DNA of 64,000 nucleotides. Source: Eunapius fragilis. Taxonomy: Eukaryota; Porifera; Demospongiae; Spongillida; Spongillidae. The stretch lies in NCBI GenBank assembly GCA_963681505.1, contig OY811979.1:4134711-4198710 (forward strand), given 5' to 3'. Positions within the stretch are counted from its first letter, which is position 1, and the number at the start of each line of letters is the position of its first letter. Positions 1 to 10,130 of the stretch are shown here, piece by piece. Below the pieces are notes generated by a model, which ran no database searches, was not told where the DNA came from, and saw only the letters and a list, made by a program, of their open reading frames with translations. The translations under genes were made by a program, and so were the position numbers.

Positions 1-490
1 CAATATTTAGGTCACTTGACAGGTGATACTCCAGATTTTTTTCGTAAATAAAAACTGTTCATTGTTCTTACATTAAAAAAAAAAGTATCAGCTAGTTCTG
101 GGAACTACACAAGGTTAAAGGGCAAGACGCCATTTTAAATTTCTTCATGGTTGATTTTAGCACTAATGAGAAGTTTCTCGTGCCCAGTCCTAAAATAATT
201 CGTCATCTTCTCATTCTTCTTAGGAAGGTATAACTCAAGCTACGAACGGTAGTGAAGAACGGCAATAGTACTAATCGCGTCGAAATTTACACATTTTTAA
301 ATGGTAGTTCGTCCGTGACCAGTATTATAAATGTCATGCGCCTTTTCTGGGTGTTCCCTTCCTCCCGGCCTCAGCGCCTTGTGTGTACTGTTATCTTTGA
401 GTTGCAACAGCAGAAGTTATCCATCTCTCTCTATTTGCATTGGAGATTTAGTATGCCTGAATTGTGTAACGTAAGTGCAATCCAGATATA

Positions 491-651
491 GGGGCCTGCA
501 ACTAAGTTACGGAACCTGCAGCTAAGCTACTGGGGTCTGCAGCTAAGCTACTGGGGCCTGCAACTAAGCTACTGGCGCCTGAAACTAAGCTACTGGCGCC
601 TGAAGCTAAGCTACTGGGGCCTGCAAATAAGCTACTGGGGCCTGAAGCTAT
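491..651. repeat. 21-bp minisatellite, about 7 copies
   Basis: Tandem copies of a 21-bp unit close to GGGGCCTGCAACTAAGCTACT, with scattered substitutions (ggcgcc for ggggcc, gaa for gca). No coding potential is visible. Bases 1-490 contain no feature I can support. Confidence 0.85.
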
Positions 652-1174
652 GTGGGAGGGGCTACTATCGATGGGGGCCCACTATTTCTGGATTGCACTT
701 ACGTATATTACGTATTTACGTATTTTTCTTACGCACTTACGTATTTTTCTTACACATTTCTGCAATATTGCAAGCATCGTGATACTACTTCAAAACGCTT
801 CGAATCCACGATTTTGGTACTACAAGCTGCAGGTGACTATTAGATCCCCCTCCAGGCACATCCAACCATTGACGATAAAAGAATTCCAACATTCAATAGC
901 AAATGATTTTTCTGCAACCAGAGAGTTTATAGCCAGTAGCTACTGCTAGTGGGAAGAACAGTAGGAATATTATTGTGTAACAGCCATGATACAATATGCT
1001 GCAGATCAGCATCCTCCTCACATGAGGTACCTGTAACCAGTGAGGCCAGCCCCTGCACACACATGAGGTACATGTACCAGTGAGGTCAGCCTCTGCACAC
1101 ACATGAGGTACATGTAATCAGCTCTAGACAACAAATACAAAGTTGCTGCCATGTGAAGACACACTTCACCTTAC

Positions 1175-1927
1175 CTTTTCTGCCATCATCAGTGTGACAA
1201 TGTCCCTAGCATGGACATCAAGGGTGCATGATGAGAGCTCCTTTGATGGACCTAACCAGCTTGGGGAGCTCTCCACAAACCAGCTCAGCCAGCTTGTTCA
1301 GGTTCTGGTTTTAGCATGGGGGAGGTCTGGTCAGACTGACCTACTTTAATGCCTCCTCATTTCTTACTTGGAAGCACCTCTGCTCTGCCTCTTTAACCCT
1401 CTGCAAGACGGTTCCCTCGCCAACCAGACATTCGGTGAGATCTCTGTTCCACATGATCTGGGAGACTGTCAGCACAACCTGAGTGTGTGTGTATGTGTAT
1501 TTGTGTATTGTGTGTGTGTATTGTGTGTGTATTGTGTGTGTGTGTGTGTGTGACATACTTATTATGCACACTACAGCCCAGGTCACAAATGAGGGCAGAT
1601 GATAACTTTGTACACTTAGCATAGCCACACAACAAAAGTATTGCATCATCACATGGATTTCCTAAGGTGCTAATAAAACAGAACAGGGTTTTGGAATGAT
1701 GTAAAAATTGCTGCAGAATTATAAATTGCATGTGTCAGCTTAAAAGAAGAGGCTGCATGCAAGTGTCCCTTTGGCTCTCACCTGTCCAGCGTGTCCAGTG
1801 ATCCACCCACTCATGGCGGGGCCTTGACTCATAGTCCCCTATCCTTGGTCAGCTTCCTGAGGGAGATGACCATGGACTCGTCCACAGCTGTCAGCCATGT
1901 CTCCATGTTCCCTCTTGCCTTCACCAG
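1175..1927 (-). pseudogene. Axonemal-type dynein heavy chain exons, linker/AAA1 approach, frameshifted
   Basis: Three exons on the minus strand match the end of the dynein heavy-chain linker, just before AAA1. Exon 1927-1782 carries METWLTAVDESMVISLRKL followed by DYESRPRHEWVDH. Exon 1478-1368 carries VVLTVSQIMWNRDLTECL. Exon 1304-1175 carries NLNKLAELVCGELPKL and then LDVHARDIVTLMMAEK. The splice sites look normal (tgcag/gtgag; ctcag/gtaag, then a 63-bp intron ending ccag; final donor gtaagg). Reading frames are broken: one shift between KLTKD and DYESR, one between ALIMHP and LDVHARD, and a CACTGGA duplication before the first donor. The exon introns hold CA/GT microsatellites. In an intact gene this region forms part of the ciliary motor's linker arm. 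Frameshifts with retained splice sites suggest a decaying gene copy. Clustered sequencing indels are the alternative, but nearby long ORFs are intact. Confidence 0.75.
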
Positions 1928-2320
1928 CTGCAATGTGTGTGAGTGTGAGTGTGAGTGAGTGAGTGTGTATGCTGTGCATGAGAGTGAGAGTGTATGTGAG
2001 TGTGTGTGAAAGAGTAGTGAGTATGTGTGTGTGTGTGTGAATGTGTGAAAAAGTCAAAATGTCTTGCATTCTTAGCCATTGATTTACATGTAGTATTGAA
2101 TCAGACAACTGGGAAACTATGGAAAAGCCATTCTGCATTCTCCCTGTATCAGCTTTAATATATACTAAGATAAATGAACTGACTGAATAAAATACCGCAA
2201 TATATTGCACACCAATATTAAATTTAGTTAATCACTAATTACAATTCTCCACCATACAAAGTAAACCTGGACAGTCATTTAGGTGTTAGACTGACAGCAT
2301 TTTTTTTGCAGCTGTGTCAT

Positions 2321-2859
2321 AAATTCATGACATCAAAGAGAGCATTTGTTCACAGTATTCCTTTTGTCTGCCGGGGGCGGGAGGAGTAAGAACTCCCCCA
2401 ACCCATTACAATCTATCTGTACTGTTACCATTTGGCATACAGCTAACAATCAATCGGGACAGCCTTCGCTTCAGATTGTCAAGCACGCTAATGTAGGGGG
2501 GGGGGAAGGTGTGCCTTCTTGCGCGAATTGTGGAAGCTTTCGATGCCCTAATTATATTTATGCACGAAAAGACTCATACGATTCAAGGAAACTAGCTCTA
2601 TGAATATTATTAGTTGAGAGGGGGCCCCCCTTTTCCCCATCGAGCGGTCGCCTACGGTGACTTTTCTGGATGTCATTATATAAATGCACGGGCACAGGCG
2701 AACGGTAACGGTATAAGCGAGCAATCTCGCGGGCAAGATATAACAATTGTACTATACCGGTTATTGTTTAGGAGGGGCTGAGCCCCCCCTATGTCATTAT
2801 TGGGGGGGCTCGAGACCCTCCAGCCCCCCCCCCCCCCCCCCCCCCTTCCGCCGCCACTG
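2321..2859 (-). mobile_element. G-rich MITE fragment nested in transposon copy 1
   Basis: Inverse of the MITE at 24054-24645. It starts with CAGTGGCGGCGGAAGG and a long G-run at 2859-2822, and breaks off at 2321, about 54 bp short of the other terminal repeat. It interrupts the transposase frame exactly as in copy 2. Confidence 0.7.
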
Positions 2860-4864
2860 ATGTGATGTGTGCATGAAGGATACAAGGTGAGCCATGGACC
2901 GAGCAAAATGGGCATCAATATCCCCTTTGCCATCTTGTGTTTCTGTATGAATGAATCGAGTCACCTTTATGGGTGACAAAGCACTAATAAGAGCAATGAC
3001 TAGTAGCAAATCCTTTGACTGATAACACCCTGCATTGTCTGATTGTAAGGTAATCTCCTCCAAAAATGATAGCTCCTCATGTATTTGATATAGAAATGCC
3101 TCGATCGTTGATGCAACTGCCAAGCTATCTTGCTTGTTTGAACCTTCCATGATCTGGTCAGCATAAATGTTGTACCGAACAGCAGAACCTTCCTCATATC
3201 GAAAAAATTTCAATAGACACCCGTGCCAAGCAATACCTCGTTTCCCAAAATGCTCTTGGCTAGTTCCTCTTGCTGACATGCTCTCAAATTTCATTTTCCA
3301 GTTAATAACAACAAGGGCATGTTTTGAACTGATCTTGTTTTCAAGGCACTCTTGTTTCATCTCTTCTTCAATTTTATATATAGCTTTCTGTTGATTTGCA
3401 ACACGTACCTGATACGCACGATACAATTCAAGTTTCTGTTTATGTCACTAACAACCATGAGAGCATCCTTTATTGTATCCTGAGATTTTACACGGTTACC
3501 TCCTTCTCCTGTGGCTTTGATCTTGTCACAAAGTGCCTTGAAAAATACTACATTGAAACGGCAGCTGTTACAAGTTTCAACGCGGACAGCAGCATTTATT
3601 TCCTTTTCTGGGTGTAGTTTCTTCAATCCGTATTCAATTCCATGCGTGTCAACATTGTCATTTTCTATTTGCACATGTGAATCATACTGTTGCTTGAAGA
3701 AATTGCGCACCAATTCGAGCTGTCTAGAAAGGGTTACCTTGTCCACATTGTTTTGTATGAAATCATCACTGATCTTCTGCAACATTTCAATGGAGTCATG
3801 AACAAGGACTCCTGTCACATAATCTACAGCTGTAAAAATCTTTTCTTCACCCCCAGTTATCTCCTTCACTATCCGGTAGAATGTTGAGCGTCCAAGGATT
3901 TTGGCTTGCCTCTCAAACACATTGCAGTAGTCATCAAACATGTGCTTTCGTGTTTTGCGACGTGTTACACAAGGAAGAGCTAGTTACTGACTCTTGTTCT
4001 GAAAGCTTTACAACTTTCGTGCCCCACGATAAAACACCCACATTGACTGGAGACAAAATCCAGCTTACAGCCTCTATGACTACAGCCTTTTCGACTCTTG
4101 CACGTGTTTGTATGGGCTTGATGAGTTCTAAACCTTCACGAATAGCTTGACTGTCTGCCAGTGCTGTCATCCGTGCATATCCACCAATGTGAAACCTACC
4201 TTCCTGTTGCAAGGATTCCATTCTCTTCTTTGGGAGCCCTTTTACCAATAGCGCTTGTGCATGTCACCCGCTTTTGTATCGTCAAGTTCGGATTTGCATT
4301 ATTATGCTCAATCAGAACATTTTCAAGCTTCATCAGTGCTCTTCGTGCAGGTACAGCCCCTCTAAACTTGTCAGCGGTATCTTGTACCAGCTCTTGAGAC
4401 ATTGCTGGGCAGAGAATTTCGGCCACTTTAACGGAAGCTGTAAGGACAGACTGTACCATGGTTGACCAGCCACCTGGATTACTCTCTCGTATTTTTCCAT
4501 CACTGTTTCGCGCGTGCTCTGAGGGCAATTTCTTTCTCATAGATTCAGTGAAACCAAATGCGTCCCACACGTCCTTCCTCGTTTCAATTAATTTTCCACT
4601 TGTCACCATAGCTGAAGACGTGCCAGCATCATGTACATCATCAACAAACATATCTGTGATGGACTTCCTTGCGTTCTTAGATGCACGCCTTGTTGAGTGT
4701 TCGAGTGAAGGCCCTGCACTACCATCTGATTTCTTAGGCCGTCCCCTTTTCCTTAGTATTACTACCTCTGGGGGTACACCATCACACGCACATTGACAGC
4801 GTTTGCACTTGCTTTGACAACCAGGAACTTTGCAGGCTCCATCATGATGGCCACAATCCGCCAT
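2860..4864 (-). pseudogene. Transposase-like gene of copy 1, N-terminal two thirds, frameshifted
   Basis: Four overlapping open stretches in element order: 4864-4196, 4248-3934, 3941-3357 and 3426-2860. The N-terminus is Cys/His-rich (CGHHDGACKVPGCQSKCKRC) followed by an AT-hook-like GRPKK, so DNA binding is likely. The third stretch starts FDDYCNVFERQAKILGRSTF. The fourth holds LQSDNAGCYQ and GKGDIDAHFA, which look like parts of an RNase-H-fold (DDE-type) catalytic core. Frame changes between stretches occur at the same places in copy 2, so the shared ancestor was already broken, or an unrecognised frameshift or splice mechanism is used. The frame runs into a G-run MITE at 2859. I cannot assign a transposase superfamily from memory. 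Confidence 0.65.
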
Positions 4865-5300
4865 GCTTCGTATCGTACATGCATGTAGCTATTTACTTTC
4901 TGAATTAATTGACTAGTACCCAGACTTGCGTGTGGCAGCCAAGCATATATAGGTAATAGTGTTTTTCGACTGAAACATTTATTGCCGTACTTACTCAATG
5001 TCCTGCTTATTCGATTTATGTACACACATAAGATTTGTCTTTCACAGCTAGTTCACGCAAATTTTCGCTAAACCCGAATTGCACCAAACCCCCAAACCGC
5101 TCGTCTCTGACGATGGAAAGTTCTTCAGCTCATCGAGTGGAATCGCAAGCAATATGTTGTTTCTTAGTACATCACAGGTTTATCTGACACAATTAAACTA
5201 TAGGATGCTTATATCTATTCGTCCCTATTTTATGACCTCCTACAAGCGCCCAAAATTTTGGGTCTGAAATTACGGAGACGATCTGTTAAATGTAATTATA

Positions 5301-5584
5301 CAAGTAAATAAAAACATTCTCTACGAGAAAGTTGGTGGGATATAGGATTTGATTATGACATTGGTGGTGTAAAAAGCAAGGAAACAAGGTCTTTTCAGAA
5401 GGGAAAATGTCATAGTCCTATATTTAGCACATTTCTAGGGCATGTGTTGTTGGTGTGCTAAATATAGGACTATGACATTTTCCCTTCTGATAAGACCTTG
5501 TTTCCTTGCTTTTTACACCACCAATGTCATAATCAAATCCTATATCCCACCAACTTTCTCGTAGAGAATGTTTTTATTTACTTG
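5301..5584. mobile_element. 284-bp foldback MITE
   Basis: Near-perfect long inverted repeat. caagtaaataaaaacattct at the left end is mirrored at the right end, and the pairing continues through aaagttggtgggatatagg and gtgctaaatataggactatg, with a short loop near 5440. No ORF. A diverged relative lies at 29332-29571, so this is a dispersed family. It sits just outside the TTAA end of transposon copy 1. Confidence 0.85.
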
Positions 5585-5589
5585 TTTTC

Positions 5590-6039
5590 TTAATTTTTTT
5601 CATATATTATATAAAAGCGAGTCCTTCAGCCGATTCTGAAGCTATTGGTGAAATTTTCATCGCTTAGAAATGTTCCTGTCCTGAGTTATGCGTTGCCAAG
5701 AAGAAGGAGAAGAAGAATAAGAAGACGACCCGCCCCTTGTTCCGAGACTGGGTACGAGGACGGCAGTACACTCTTGTTCTCAACAACCACGCGGTTCAGC
5801 AACATGAAACAAAAACGAAACTACTCATTTTTGACTTCTAGATCGATTGCTAAAACAAGCTACACGATCCGATCGTCGGGAGTGTTGTTACAGACGGGTC
5901 GCGTTTTTTTAATGACATTCATAGTCGTGGTCGAAACTTCCGACATAATATTGTGTTGGCCCAATATAGACTCAGCTTGGCTCACTATTGACCTTCGGTC
6001 AGTACAGTACAGTGACTTAGTACATACGGCCTATCACTA
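5590..6039. other. No supported feature
   Basis: AT-rich sequence. An arginine-rich open frame at 5645-6040 (plus) shows no domain or splice context and is treated as chance. Confidence 0.5.
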
Positions 6040-6142
6040 GTCTCGTACCCAGACCATCTATGACGTAAGCGATTATCACAGATACTTGTTTACAATTACA
6101 GCGATAATCGCTTATACTTCATAGACGGTCTGGGTATGAGAC
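6040..6142. repeat. About 100-bp imperfect palindrome
   Basis: Left arm tctcgtacccagacc-atcta...gcgattatc pairs with right arm gataatcgcttat...tagacggtctgggtatgaga. Half-copies of the same terminus (tctcgtacccag) occur near 9951 and, inverted, near 55772, so it belongs to a dispersed short inverted-repeat family. Confidence 0.75.
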
Positions 6143-7565
6143 CAGCCTAATCACATGGTTGGCGCGAGCGCACGATATCATCATTCAACCTTTTATCAAT
6201 ATTGTATCAATATTCTTGTATTCATGCTCGCTTGGGTCAATCCAACTGCATGATATCATCTTGTTCCAATAATGAGTCATTATTGATCCAAGAATCGGTT
6301 TCTTGCTGTGTACAGCATCTGCTTTCAATTGCGTCTTCATTAAATGGCACGGACGCCGTAAGTTATAACGGTTAGCTATTCGAGAGAGCATATACATGCT
6401 CAGTTTTATGCCAGATATTAGGCAAGTTAGTAGAGCTTGGCCATTGATTCATTATAGCACCGCACGCGGGTGAAGGTTTATATATAGGTATTTGCATAAA
6501 ACAGCTTACACAATACACTGCAATAATGGTTACGGAATAAAATAACAATAAGTTTAATAACTGATTTGATGTGTGTGTGTGTGTAGCCTCTGTTTTCTTT
6601 GTTTTCAATAGCTACAATGATGTTAAACAAGCTGTGAGAAGCTTTCCAAGGTTGGAGTAGGCGAATTAGATGACATGCTATACCATAAAGTACCAGCTTC
6701 ACTTTCTGAGTATTAGGTTTATTGTGGTCCCCCCATTGTTGCCTCAGGGCTGTGTCCCTTTGGACTCCACAGCAGCTGTTCAAAAAGTAACCTGTGACTG
6801 CTCGTTGGGAGATCTAAGTTTGATTATGTTAATTCCTTAACACAATTGCACGTAGATTTCGTATGTCTCTCCTGTCTGAGTAGTGTACCAAAATGTGACC
6901 ATTGTTTGTGAAGGTGCACGTGGTAAGTTGAGGGTGGGTCCATTGAGAGGGTGGGAGGAGTTTGTGTAACAACTCTCCTGTCATGGTATGAATCAAACAA
7001 CAGCCAGCTAGAGAGGGAATTAATTAAAAATTAGAATGAAGGGATAGTACACATACTTTGGACCTCGCACTGACAACTGTTCCAACACTCACACTAATGG
7101 ACACCACCTAGTGAGGAGAGTAACTGGAGCTGGGGATGAGGAAGATGATATAAACTTAATGTAAACATACCATATACATGCTTGTACTCACAACGCACCA
7201 TACCACACATACCACACACCATATGCACACCACATACAATGTACCACACACACCATATGGATCACACACGCACCACATACACGTATCAAATACATGTACA
7301 ATAAACACTAACTTTGATCTTTTGAGGTTGGATTCAATACACCATCTTGTTTTCCACTCTATCGCCATAACAACATACAACAGTGGCATCATGTGAGCCA
7401 GAAGCAATAAAGCCACACCCTTAAGCTTCTGTGCCACAAAAACCCTTCTCTGGGCAGTATGCAATACAAACACGCTAGCTCCTGTGTGAGCAGGGGAGGG
7501 GAGGGGAGGAGTGGTAATACAATTAACTTCAATTAAATGAAACAGTTAACTTCTCCGCCATCGTT
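6143..7565. other. No confident gene; possible exon scraps
   Basis: Contains a short GT run near 6570 and CA-rich imperfect repeats at 7190-7280. A minus-strand segment at 7480-7310 has a WD40-like string (ASGSHDATV) in one frame, but with stops on both sides and no partner exons, so I do not call a gene. Confidence 0.4.
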
Positions 7566-7945
7566 AGGGTGATGGTCATACTGGTATGTTAGGGTGATGG
7601 TCATACTGGTATGTTAGGGTGATGGTCATACTGGTATGTTAGGGTGATGGTCATACTGGTATGTTACGTTGATGGTCATACTGGTATGTTAGGGTGATGG
7701 TCATACTGGTATGTTAGGGTGATGGTCATACTGGTATGTTAGGGTGATGGTCATACTGATATGTTAGGGTGATGGTCATACTGGTATGTTAGGGTGATGG
7801 TCATACTGGTATGTTAGGGTGATGGTCATACTGGTATGTTAGGGTGATGGTCATACTGGTATGTTAGGGTGATGGTCATACTGGTATGTTAGGTTGATGG
7901 TCATACTGGTATGTTAGGGTGATGGTCATACTGGTATGTTAGGAT
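7566..7945. repeat. 25-bp minisatellite, about 15 copies
   Basis: Head-to-tail units of gttagggtgatggtcatactggtat. Almost homogeneous, with single variants (acgttg, aggttg, actgat). The array ends where the sequence changes to aggatgacatttaac. Confidence 0.9.
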
Positions 7946-8261
7946 GACATTTAACACTCGGGCCGTTTATATACAGCATTCTCGTTTGTTGGGTATATAT
8001 GTGGGTGGGATTTGTGTGGCCATACCTCCTGCTGAAGGCTCTGAGGTGGGAGGGGAGGGGGTGTAGAGGAGGGAGAGGAGTAGAGAAGGGGGAGGTAGGT
8101 GAGAGATAACATTGTGCTGACTCATACAATGCATGAGGTACAGGATGAACAGACATGCATGTACATGTAGCTGACAGAATAAATTGCTGGCCCCTCCTGG
8201 TACACATACCTGACTTGAATGTACATGTGCTATATTACATTACTAAATGTAGCATTCCCCT

Positions 8262-8655
8262 ACCCTCAGACATCGGACAGGTGAGAGTATGAGCACTGTG
8301 CCTTGAGCTGGTTAGTGTCTACGAGGATGAGGCCTAGGTCTTTCTCAAAGGGACAGTTTAGAGCTTGATCAGGGCATGCTCCAAGATGTACTTGACCAGG
8401 GAGAAGCGAAAGTAGGAGATATCTGAGAAGGAAGGATGGGGGAGGGGGGGAAGATTAAGGTTTCCCTCCAAACCACACCCCCTCCTCCTCCTCCTCTCCT
8501 GAGTAACACACCGTGGTCTTCTTGCTGCAGAGCTTCCAGGTCTAGCTACGCATTCTCCAAAAAGAACTTCTTGAACGGTTCAAACTTGGCTGCATAGGCA
8601 TCAGCCATGATAAAGGCCCTCCTGAAGGAGGATAACTTTGATATGTGTGTGAGGG
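8262..8655 (-). pseudogene. Axonemal-type dynein heavy chain exons, N-terminal stem, frameshifted
   Basis: Two minus-strand exons resemble the dynein heavy-chain stem/linker boundary. The first, about 8650-8512, has AFIMADAYAAKFEPFKKFF and then LDLEALQQEDH after an in-frame stop. The second, about 8424-8262, has ISYFRFSLVKYILEHALIK and, in a shifted frame, PFEKDLGLILVDTNQLKAQ. Family members carry these blocks in the same order. The segments lie upstream, in gene orientation, of the dynein exons at 1927-1175 and are presumably the same gene, with roughly a thousand intervening residues lost or unrecognised. Further weak segments near 9060-8730 may be earlier exons. Frameshifts in both exons support decay. 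Confidence 0.6.
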
Positions 8656-8937
8656 TGACAGGAACGACTGTCCCTTCTCGAGGAGGCAGGGGAGAGGGGC
8701 CGAGGGAGGGATGAGATAATAATGTTACTCTCTCACTTGAATAGCTTTCTCATGGGTCATGGAGGTGATGACCAGATAGTGATGACCAGGTAGTCCCACA
8801 GGAGTACAAAGCTGTAGTGCAGAGGGAAGGGAGAGGAGGGAGAGGGAGGGATACGAAGGGGGGGGGGGGGGGGGGAGAAGAGATATAATACTAAGTGACT
8901 GTTCATGTGGGACAATGGTAATGAACACACACACACA

Positions 8938-8969
<32 letters not shown>

Positions 8970-9159
8970 TTAGGGTCACGCATTGTGTACGTCATCATCT
9001 CCATGGAGTCCAGCTGCATCAGCTCTTGTTCAGAGCTCTTCTCCCGTGAAGTGCTTGATGACACAGCAGTGGTGGGGCATTAATGTGTGTACGCATGAAA
9101 TTATGTATGCAAGCAACCTGATGGGTGGAGAGGGAGAGGGAGAGAGGAGGATGAGGCCT

Positions 9160-9360
9160 TTAGACTGGTCTTTCTCAAAGTGACAGTTTAGAGCTTGATC
9201 AGGGCATGCTTCAGACCAGGGAGAAGTGAAAGTAGGATATATATTTTAGGAGGAAGAGGGAGGGGGTAAGATTAAGGTGATCCCTGCAAACCACACCCCC
9301 TCCTCTCCTCCTCTCCCGAGTAACACACCATAGTCTCCCTCCACGGTAACGCGATAGTCG
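9160..9360 (-). repeat. Partial duplicate of the 8.26-8.52 kb dynein exon region
   Basis: The stretch with tttctcaaagtgacagttta and gagcttgatcagggcatgct repeats 8341-8385, and the following caaaccacaccccctcctc and gagtaacacacc repeat 8469-8510. The exon copy is shortened (bases missing between gcatgct and agaccaggg), so it is a second, more degraded copy. Confidence 0.7.
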
Positions 9361-9529
9361 CAGAGAAGGTGGGGGGGATGCAACGGGGAGAATGGAAGGA
9401 GGAGGAGGGGGAGGAGGGGAGGATGCAACGGGTAGGAAGGTAGAAGCTGGATTCATTTGTGGACAATGTGAATCGTTGGTGATGATATAAGTCTTGATTC
9501 CGAACGCTGCCCAAAGTTCATGATTCACT

Positions 9530-10130
9530 AATGAGGTTTCAACAATGTGTCGTTAACCCTAGAAAATTTTTGTTCTATTTGCAGGTTTCTAGGCATAAAT
9601 TATACTAGCGTCCACCTCTATTGCATAGAATAAAAGCAACAAATTTTTACCATCTATGTATCCCCGTAATTGCACTGCCTTAGTTCCGCTACAGCTTCCA
9701 CCCTTAATATTTGTGTTCGGGATTCTATTAGTAGTGTGATGCTGTATACAATATCTGTAAACTGGATATCTCGAAGAAACGTGGTTTTCACGATATTCTA
9801 ACTCTAAGTTAAAGCTTTTTTATTCTATTTATTTGAGAGTTTCTAGGGTTGATTAGATCTGCCTGATTCAGCGTAAAAATAATTGGCCGTGATATGGGGT
9901 GATTAGTGCCAAAAGTCGGTCACGCCGATCGATGACGCAGCGCAGCGATCTCGTACCCAGAAATTTTGAATGCTGGTGAATACAGTTTGGTGGATACAAA
10001 GCATAGTCATGTGTTATGTTATGAGCACATGTGGCATGAATATGTCATAAATGACAGACAGAGAGCATGTGGCAAATTAAAGATTGCCCATGAGATTCAT
10101 CAACGCGATTCAACGGCATATCTTGGCATG
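9530..10130. other. No supported gene
   Basis: AT-rich intergenic sequence downstream of the TRAF-like gene's stop codon. The small plus-strand open frame at 9966-10169 overlaps the last exon of that gene in antisense and has no recognisable domain. Confidence 0.45.

Larger units (their letters stand above)
2321..5289 (-). mobile_element. DNA transposon copy 1, 3'-truncated, TTAA-flanked 5' end
   Basis: Minus-oriented copy of the element also present at 21884-26504. Bases 2321-5031 match 24590-21884 in inverted orientation over about 2.7 kb, with only a handful of differences. The 5' end is retained: 5260-5285 reads gggtctgaaattacggagac..., followed by TTAA at 5286-5289. This is the inverse of the 3' terminus of copy 2, so it is a terminal inverted repeat. 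The 3' end is missing: homology stops at 2321, inside a MITE that is itself inserted in the element. Bases 5032-5259 are the element's unique 5' leader, absent from copy 2. Confidence 0.8.

Noticed and set aside
5645..6040. 131-codon plus-strand ORF with an Arg-rich run
   Set aside because: The Arg run comes from an AGA-rich simple stretch, and the rest shows no protein-like composition.
7310..7480. WD40-like exon (ASGSHDATV) on the minus strand
   Set aside because: Stops on both sides in that frame, no convincing splice sites and no other WD repeats nearby.
7566..7945. Possible CRISPR array
   Set aside because: Units are directly adjacent with no unique spacers, and the window is eukaryotic. 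The same applies to the arrays at 13.8, 29.6, 51.7 and 61.6 kb.
1175..9090. Sequencing error as the cause of the dynein frameshifts
   Set aside because: Not excluded, but less likely, because long frames nearby (gag-pol of about 1470 codons, MATH exon of about 325 codons, CPEB exons) are unbroken.
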